NCBI GenBank assembly: GCA_937868245.1
Contig: CALMMI010000209.1
Coordinates: 1-5,107, forward strand
Length of the DNA stretch: 5,107 nt
Origin: an uncultured Ignavibacteria bacterium
Lineage (GTDB): Bacteria; Bacteroidota; Ignavibacteria; Kapaibacteriales; UBA961
Reading direction: 5' to 3'
Made by a program: the position numbers and the translations under genes. Positions 1 to 4,301 of this stretch are shown here, piece after piece. The notes beneath the pieces are model-generated. The model was not told where the DNA came from. It saw only the letters and a list, made by a program, of their open reading frames with translations, and ran no database searches. Position 1 is the first letter of the stretch; each line of letters begins with the position of its first letter.

Positions 1-644
1 GGACAAAGTTATCCGAGAAATTACAAAGTATCTATAAGCTTGATTACTCCCGTAATACCTTGCTGCATTCACTCGCAAACCACGGGGTGAAGCCTGAGGA
101 TGTGACAGATGTAATCCTTACCCACCTACATTTTGACCATGCCGGCGGGGCAACACATTTGGAAAATGGAGAAGCAATCCCTACATTCTCCAAAGCAAAA
201 TATTATGTTCAGAAAGACCACCTTGCATGGGCAAGAAACCCTACCGAAAAAGACCGTGCTTCGTTCTTTAAGGAAAATTGGGAGCCGATGGTTTCAGGCG
301 GAATGATGGAAATTTTGGACGGTAACGGTGAAATTTTCACGGGTATTTCCGTTCAGCAATTTCACGGGCACACCAAAGCGTTACAGATGGTTACGATTTC
401 CGATGGAGCTACTACGCTTATTTTCCCTGCGGATGTGTTCCCTACTGCTGCACATATTCCTGTTCCGTTTGTGATGGGCTATGATAATTACCCGCTAACA
501 GCAATGGACGAAAAACGTGGACTATTGCCACACATTGCTGACGAGGAATGGATAGTTTGTTTCGAGCATGACGCTTTTGTTCCTGCCGGAAAAATCGTAA
601 GAACCGACAAGGGTTTTGCACTTGGTGAAAAGGTTGCACTTTGA
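1..644 (+). CDS. MBL-fold metallo-hydrolase, 5'-truncated by the window edge
   Basis: The reading frame is open from base 3 through the window edge to TGA at 642-644, so the true start lies upstream; the TTG at 60 is internal and not a credible start. About 213 residues are visible. The metal-binding signature HLHFDH is encoded at 123-140, followed by AGG. Further ligand candidates follow in the family order: His in FHGHT (codon 369-371), Asp in FPADVF (codon 432-434) and His in CFEHD (codon 567-569). This is a complete binuclear zinc set of the metallo-beta-lactamase fold, and the spacing resembles the lactonase/glyoxalase II-like hydrolases (for example the AHL-lactonase type). The missing N-terminus should hold the first strands of the alpha-beta/beta-alpha sandwich. 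The substrate cannot be read from the sequence. The gene overlaps the following Rieske gene by 4 nt, which implies translational coupling and perhaps a shared pathway. No signal peptide can be assessed. Confidence 0.9.
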   Translation, partial: TKLSEKLQSIYKLDYSRNTLLHSLANHGVKPEDVTDVILTHLHFDHAGGATHLENGEAIPTFSKAKYYVQKDHLAWARNPTEKDRASFFKENWEPMVSGGMMEILDGNGEIFTGISVQQFHGHTKALQMVTISDGATTLIFPADVFPTAAHIPVPFVMGYDNYPLTAMDEKRGLLPHIADEEWIVCFEHDAFVPAGKIVRTDKGFALGEKVAL

Positions 645-1018
645 GCAGCGAGTGCCTCGAAATAGAACGTGAAGATAAAACCTACGTACTTGCGTGCCGA
701 AGCGATGAACTTTACGAGCGCAAAGCAAAGAACATCTTTTTTGAGGAAGAGCTACAAGTTGCCATTTTTCGGATAGAAGGAAAACTGTACGCTGTATCGA
801 ACATTTGCCCACACCAACACGCAGCCGTTATATGCGAAGGGTTTATCGAGGAGCTGACAGTAACCTGCCCATTGCACGGATGGATTTACTCTCTCGAAAA
901 CGGAAAAGCATTAGGAAGCCACGCCCGGCTAAAAACCTACGAAGTTTTTGAGGAGAATGGGGATGTGTTTTTGGAGAAACCGGTTAATCGGACGCCGAAG
1001 TGGATGGAGAGTTTGTGA
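641..1018 (+). CDS. Rieske [2Fe-2S] ferredoxin-like protein
   Basis: This 125-aa protein carries both halves of a Rieske cluster-binding motif: CPHQH with Cys56 and His58, and CPLHGW with Cys76 and His79. Such small single-domain proteins (the NirD or dioxygenase-ferredoxin type) shuttle electrons to a partner oxygenase or reductase. There is no membrane segment, so it is probably cytoplasmic. The first motif has His where many family members have Gly (CPHxGA). The start is TTG at 641: an in-frame stop at 626-628 rules out anything longer, and the next in-frame Met lies near the C-terminus. The TTG overlaps the TGA of the upstream metallo-hydrolase gene as TTGA, the usual sign of translational coupling. 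The partner may therefore be that hydrolase or a product encoded outside the window. The 3' end converges on the next gene with only 16 nt between them and no visible terminator. The exact redox partner is unknown. Confidence 0.87.
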   Translation: MSSECLEIEREDKTYVLACRSDELYERKAKNIFFEEELQVAIFRIEGKLYAVSNICPHQHAAVICEGFIEELTVTCPLHGWIYSLENGKALGSHARLKTYEVFEENGDVFLEKPVNRTPKWMESL

Positions 1019-1034
1019 GAGAAGTAAGAATTAT

Positions 1035-2099
1035 CTACATACTATTTTTCAATATGTTTATCAATTTATTAAAAGATTCATTTCTTTTCGCTAAGGATTC
1101 AATATTTACATTTTCTGCTAAATTATTATAGTACAATTTATTTCTTTTTATGTCTCTTATCTTGATAGTTTTGTCAAATTCAGAAGATAGCCAAACCTCA
1201 ATTTGTGGTTTTATTATAATTTGATTTTCGCTTGGAACTCCAATATTATCAAGTTGCTCTTTTCTTTTATCTTCTGTTCCATCACCATCTATTATAACAA
1301 TTATTTTACTACTAACTGAATGGGACATTATATTACGCAATGTTTTGCTGAAATAAGGAATTGAATTTGTAACTATAATACTATAAGTTATACTCAAGTT
1401 ATATTGATTAATAACTTTATTTATTATCACCTCTAATACTTGTTTATCACTTTCACCTTCACACACTATAATTAATTTTTCTTTGCCATACTTATTAATT
1501 ATTTCTTTTTCGACCTGTATTTGATCACTTATTTCACCCCATTCTTCATTAACTTTTTTACTTTCTGAATTCTTAAAACCTTTTATTGTTCCTTCAAAAA
1601 AATTCAACAACGGTTTTCTTATACTTGCAATAAGATTCTTAATTATTTCTATTTCTTTATCAATCGCATAATGTTCAATTTGATTTCTTAATGAATTGAA
1701 GTCAATTAACCAGTTCTTTAAATTTTCTGGTAAAGTATAAATGTTTACAAATGCTTCAACCCTGTCTAAAACTTGATCATAAGTAGCAGTATGTATAGGT
1801 TTTGTTAAATAAAAGACACTTTGATTCTCTTTTTTTGCCTTTATAACTTTCTTTACAGTTTCGTGGTTAAGATCAGAAAATATTAAAAATTCTCCACCAT
1901 TCTCCACCAAAACTTGTTTCATTAGCAATTCTATTCCGTGATGCATAAACATAATTGCTTCCTTAAGCAAAAATTCATCTTCATTCTGCTCAAATTTTTT
2001 AAATGCAGATAGACCTTTCTCTAATGAATGTGTTCCATTATCTTTCAATGTTAAAGTAATTTTCTTCTTTATATCCTTTGTCTTGGTTGTTGTTCGCAT
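1035..2099 (-). CDS. HEPN-TOPRIM fusion protein, putative nuclease / defence effector
   Basis: This 354-aa protein is not recognised as a named gene, but two parts can be read. Residues about 30-170 look like an all-helical HEPN domain: a helix with MFMHHGIELLMKQVL (50-64), then LRNQIEHYAID (137-147) containing the R-polar-x3-H motif (R138, N139, H143) of HEPN RNases. Residues about 205-305 look like a TOPRIM domain: LIIVCEGESDKQVLE (209-223) with the strand-Glu-Gly-x-x-Asp pattern (E214, D218), then IIVIIDGDGTED (266-277) with the D271-x-D273 acidic pair. A PQIEVWL segment (298-304) resembles the post-DxD region of OLD- and RloB-type TOPRIM nucleases. A linker of about 35 residues joins the parts. 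HEPN and TOPRIM domains recur in RNA-targeting and abortive-infection systems. The gene is markedly AT-rich: 13/60 G+C at 1081-1140 and 14/60 at 1681-1740, against 31/60 in sampled lines of both flanking genes, which suggests transfer. It lies 84 nt downstream of carA on the same strand. The function is inferred. Confidence 0.78.
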   Translation of the reverse strand: MRTTTKTKDIKKKITLTLKDNGTHSLEKGLSAFKKFEQNEDEFLLKEAIMFMHHGIELLMKQVLVENGGEFLIFSDLNHETVKKVIKAKKENQSVFYLTKPIHTATYDQVLDRVEAFVNIYTLPENLKNWLIDFNSLRNQIEHYAIDKEIEIIKNLIASIRKPLLNFFEGTIKGFKNSESKKVNEEWGEISDQIQVEKEIINKYGKEKLIIVCEGESDKQVLEVIINKVINQYNLSITYSIIVTNSIPYFSKTLRNIMSHSVSSKIIVIIDGDGTEDKRKEQLDNIGVPSENQIIIKPQIEVWLSSEFDKTIKIRDIKRNKLYYNNLAENVNIESLAKRNESFNKLINILKNSM

Positions 2100-2183
2100 A
2101 TCTATATTTTATTCCCTATTTACTCATATCATCATATAACTACATATGAATGGTTGCTTATAGCATTATAATTTCTTTCTCCC

Positions 2184-3314
2184 TCACTCCCCCATCATCT
2201 CCACAAACTGCCGGAACAAATAATCAGAATCATGCGGTCCGGGTGAAGCTTCGGGGTGGTATTGCACCGAAAATATCGGCATTTCACGATGGCGGAAACC
2301 GGAGAGCGTATTATCATTCAAATTGATATGCGTCGGCTCAAGTTCTGGTGGAAGGGTATTAATATCCACAGCAAAACCGTGGTTTTGCGAGGAAATTTCG
2401 ATGATACCCGTTAACAGGTTTTTTACAGGGTGGTTAGCACCACGATGTCCGAATTTTAACTTGTAGGTATCAGCACCAAACGCAAGCCCTAACAGTTGAT
2501 GACCAAGACATATACCAAAGATAGGCTTCTTCCCCGCCAATTGCTTGATAGTTTCAATTGCATAGGTTGTTGCAGCCGGGTCTCCCGGTCCGTTGGAAAG
2601 GAAAATTCCATCAGGATTTGATGCCAATACTTCAGCAGCAGATGTTTTTGCCGGATACACGGTTACATCGCAGCCATAGGATGCCAAACGACGGAGGATA
2701 TTGCGCTTGATACCAAAATCAAACGCCGCTACCTTGAATCGTTTCCCGTTGTGTGTTGACTTCATTTCAAACGGTTCTTCGGTTGGTATCCAGGAATATT
2801 TCTGCTCGCAGGTAACCCCTGCCGTAAGGTCTAATCCTTCCATTGAATCCAATCCGCGAGCGCGTTCTACCAATACAGATGAATCCGTTTCTTTTGCAGA
2901 GATTATCCCGCGCATAGCACCTTCCGAACGGAGGATACGGACAAGCATACGGGTGTCGATACCACTAATACCCAGCTTGCCACTGTCCTCCATCCATGTA
3001 CCAAGTGATTCGGTGGCACGGAAGTTAGAATATGTATCAGAGTATTCCTTAACAATAATACCTTCTGTTTGCAACGCCCTCGACTCTACATCAATAGGAT
3101 TCACACCGTAATTGCCAATATGCGGGTAGGTAAAACACATGATCTGCCCCTTGTAACTTGGGTCGGTCATGATTTCCTGATACCCGGTCATGGCGGTATT
3201 GAACACCACTTCGCCGCATGATTCAACTTCAGTATTTCCAAACGCATACCCTTGGAACGTAGTTCCGTTTTCGAGGGCAAGAATTGCCTTAATTTTCTCT
3301 TTTCCAATCTTCAT
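2184..3314 (-). CDS. carA: carbamoyl-phosphate synthase small (glutaminase) subunit
   Basis: This complete 376-aa protein is the glutamine amidotransferase subunit of carbamoyl-phosphate synthetase. It hydrolyses glutamine and passes ammonia to the CarB synthetase for arginine and pyrimidine synthesis in the cytoplasm. The N-terminal CPSase small-chain domain shows EVVFNTAMTGYQEIMTDPSY (35-54) and GISGIDTRMLVRILR (115-129). The C-terminal class I GATase domain (about 193-376) shows LSNGPGDP (239-246), the nucleophile elbow GICLGHQLLG (Cys269) and QYHPEASPGP with His353 and Glu355. The triad therefore sits at the same numbers as in E. coli CarA. The length is normal for the family and nothing is missing. 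The ATG start at 3314 is preceded by AAAGGA with a 10-nt spacer. carB does not follow; the next gene on this strand is the AT-rich HEPN-TOPRIM gene, so carB lies elsewhere. There is no obvious terminator in the 84 nt after the stop, so read-through is possible. Confidence 0.97.
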   Translation of the reverse strand: MKIGKEKIKAILALENGTTFQGYAFGNTEVESCGEVVFNTAMTGYQEIMTDPSYKGQIMCFTYPHIGNYGVNPIDVESRALQTEGIIVKEYSDTYSNFRATESLGTWMEDSGKLGISGIDTRMLVRILRSEGAMRGIISAKETDSSVLVERARGLDSMEGLDLTAGVTCEQKYSWIPTEEPFEMKSTHNGKRFKVAAFDFGIKRNILRRLASYGCDVTVYPAKTSAAEVLASNPDGIFLSNGPGDPAATTYAIETIKQLAGKKPIFGICLGHQLLGLAFGADTYKLKFGHRGANHPVKNLLTGIIEISSQNHGFAVDINTLPPELEPTHINLNDNTLSGFRHREMPIFSVQYHPEASPGPHDSDYLFRQFVEMMGE

Positions 3315-3324
3315 TGACAGTATT

Positions 3325-3330
3325 TCCTTT
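3325..3330 (-). promoter_or_regulatory. ribosome-binding site of carA
   Basis: The - strand reads AAAGGA, 10 nt before the carA ATG, in an otherwise A/T-rich leader. It is the only purine-rich Shine-Dalgarno-like stretch near this start and supports the chosen initiation codon. Confidence 0.5.
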
Positions 3331-3384
3331 TCGTAATTTAAAGCCGTTACCTGTTTTATTTTGTTATTATTTAAATTTCAAAAG

Positions 3385-3392
3385 CAAAGTTA
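3385..3392 (-). promoter_or_regulatory. Bacteroidota-type -7 promoter element (TAnnTTTG) for carA
   Basis: The - strand reads TAACTTTG, an exact match to the TAnnTTTG -7 element recognised by the primary sigma factor of Bacteroidota, 70 nt upstream of the carA ATG. A clear TTG -33 partner is not present at the usual spacing of about 20 nt, and a single 8-mer with four fixed positions plus two can arise by chance in AT-rich DNA. It is still the best-placed candidate in the divergent spacer and agrees with the suggested lineage. Confidence 0.35.
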
Positions 3393-3453
3393 AAACATTT
3401 TTTCGTAAGTTTCGATTGTTGATGTGCAAAATTTCTCGATTACACTTTTTGTC

Positions 3454-3562
3454 AAGGAGGTTGCCTTCAGTGTCTTACCCGTTTCAGGTGCGCTCGCCGC
3501 ACACTATCCACAGTCGATTGCAAGCGGCTCGATGCCAATGCAATCTGCCCCGATGTCCTTAA
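3454..3562 (+). promoter_or_regulatory. possible translated leader (uORF) of the HNH gene
   Basis: A perfect AAGGAGG (3454-3460) sits in the leader of the HNH gene but has no start codon at working distance in the HNH frame. In the +2 frame it is followed after 9 nt by GTG (3470-3472), opening a 30-codon frame that ends with TAA at 3560-3562. That stop is 7 nt past the A of the HNH ATG at 3553, so the short frame overlaps the HNH start. The peptide (VSYPFQVRSP at its start, three Cys near its end) has no recognised family. The arrangement would allow translation of the leader to open the hairpin at 3516-3545 and reinitiate on the HNH gene. This is inference, and the strong Shine-Dalgarno sequence could be fortuitous. 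Confidence 0.22.
3516..3545 (+). promoter_or_regulatory. hairpin immediately upstream of the HNH start codon
   Basis: GATTGCA (3516-3522) is complementary to TGCAATC (3539-3545), a perfect 7-bp outer stem. Inside it GGC (3526-3528) can pair with GCC (3534-3536) around a TCGAT loop, with a small AGC/AA internal loop between the two stems. The structure ends 7 nt before the preferred HNH ATG at 3553 and so would cover its ribosome entry site. There is no T-run after it, so it does not look like a terminator. Confidence 0.35.
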
Positions 3563-4059
3563 ATACTAAGGTACTTGTCCTTAATCAGAGCTACGAACCT
3601 GTTAGTGTTTGCAATGCTAAAAAGGCGTTTCTTCTTATCTTCATGCTAAAAGCGGAAATTGTTGCCGAGCGTAACAACCGCACACTTCGCTCTGTCAATT
3701 CCTCGTTTCCCTATCCAAGTGTAATACGTCTTTCGTCGTATATTCGTGTACCGTTCAAGAAAATTGAACTGTCCCGAAAGAACGTATTACGAAGAGATAA
3801 CTTTCGATGCCAGTATTGCAGCAGCACTTCCAACCCATTGACTATTGACCATATTATACCCAAATCTCGAGGCGGGATGGATGTATGGGAGAATCTAACT
3901 ACTGCCTGTTTGAAATGTAATAATAAAAAAGGAAACCGCACACCGGAAGAAGCGCAAATGAAACTGCTTTCCAATCCGCGACGTCCCCATCACGTACTTT
4001 TCCTAAAACAGTATATGGGCAGTGCAGATGACAGTTGGCGGCCGTATTTGTTTATGTAG
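3553..4059 (+). CDS. HNH endonuclease family protein
   Basis: From the ATG at 3553 this is a 168-aa protein beginning MSLNTKVLVLNQSYEPVSV, which matches the typical N-terminus of stand-alone HNH proteins of this type. The nuclease core is complete. FRCQYC supplies the first zinc Cys pair (C86, C89). TIDHIIPKSRGG supplies the D99-H100 active-site pair. WENL (N114), ACLKCN (C119, C122, N123) and KKGNRTPEEA follow. This is the treble-clef beta-beta-alpha metal nuclease fold, which cuts DNA. Residues 1-70 (VLVLNQSYEPVSVCNAKKAF) form the N-terminal part usual for this subfamily. The same frame is open upstream to a GTG at 3424 and has ATGs at 3532 and 3538, but those extensions do not look conserved, so 3553 is preferred. 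No Shine-Dalgarno precedes 3553; a hairpin lies just upstream. It is divergent from carA. These genes are widespread in FCB and cyanobacterial chromosomes, usually without a known role; repair or defence are both possible. Confidence 0.88.
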   Translation: MSLNTKVLVLNQSYEPVSVCNAKKAFLLIFMLKAEIVAERNNRTLRSVNSSFPYPSVIRLSSYIRVPFKKIELSRKNVLRRDNFRCQYCSSTSNPLTIDHIIPKSRGGMDVWENLTTACLKCNNKKGNRTPEEAQMKLLSNPRRPHHVLFLKQYMGSADDSWRPYLFM

Positions 4060-4090
4060 GTGGTTATTGGAACAATAGGTTTATTAATCT

Positions 4091-4137
4091 AAAATCCGTA
4101 GCGGTGGGTTTGCAAACCCACCGCTACGGATTTTTTT
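4091..4137 (+). terminator. bidirectional-type terminator: 44-nt perfect palindrome plus T-run
   Basis: Bases 4091-4134 are a perfect palindrome: two 22-nt arms with no mismatch, centred on TTTGCAAA. The GC-rich core (TCCGTAGCGGTGGG in the left arm) is flanked by AAAA and TTTT. On the + strand the T-run is 7 long (4131-4137), giving a strong intrinsic terminator 32 nt after the HNH stop. On the - strand the arm ends in TTTT, so it may also stop transcripts of the convergent flagellin gene, though less strongly. The arms are longer than a terminator needs, so it may also belong to a dispersed palindromic repeat family. Confidence 0.8.
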
Positions 4138-4301
4138 ATGAGGCAACCCCTTTAAAACCACAAAACCCCGACAGCATCCTTGCCTTCGAGGGTCTTTGTG
4201 AGTCCACTTCCTTGTGTATCTAATCGTCCATGTTTTTTTGCTTGAACAGCGTCCGTGCCATTTCATCCTTGAAATTTCAAGCAATTGGTAGAATATTTCT
4301 A
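4138..4301. other. intergenic stretch after flagellin, possible decayed coding remnants
   Basis: No intact gene is visible here. On the - strand two protein-like open segments in different frames partly overlap: 4220-4276, reading FKDEMARTLFKQKNMDD to a TAG, and 4152-4262, reading through LDTQGSGLTKTLEGKDAVG to a TAA. Neither has an upstream start, and each is preceded by an in-frame TGA. Two small hairpins lie next to the flagellin stop: TAGAA-TAT-TTCTA (4289-4301) and the 14-nt palindrome CTTGAAATTTCAAG (4268-4281). These could be 3'-end structures of the flagellin mRNA. The protein-like segments may be remnants or a repeat, but chance cannot be excluded at this length. Confidence 0.3.

Noticed and set aside
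522..812. Open frames on the - strand opposite the MBL and Rieske genes
   Set aside because: They overlap two coding regions with intact metal-binding motifs and encode no recognisable domain.
2165..2170. TATAAT on the - strand upstream of the HEPN-TOPRIM gene as a sigma70 promoter
   Set aside because: The hexamer is perfect, but the -35 position at 17 nt reads GGGGGA inside the carA end. TATAAT is common in AT-rich DNA, and this lineage probably prefers TAnnTTTG.
2701..3111. 136-codon open frame on the + strand inside carA
   Set aside because: It lies wholly antisense to the well-conserved carA coding region and has no recognisable motif; it is a shadow frame.
3441..3451. TACACTTTTTG as a -7 element for the HNH gene, with TTG at 3419-3421 as -33
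   Set aside because: The spacing is suitable, but the -7 match to TAnnTTTG is imperfect and there are no other data to support it.
3424..3552. N-terminal extension of the HNH protein from GTG 3424 or ATG 3532/3538
   Set aside because: Related HNH proteins usually begin at the NTKVLVLNQSYEP segment, and the extension shows no signal peptide or domain, so ATG 3553 was preferred.
4084..4284. 66-codon - strand frame running through the 44-nt palindrome
   Set aside because: It reads through the terminator-like palindrome, is rich in Arg/Lys/Cys and has no recognisable family; the other two frames of the same strand look more protein-like there.
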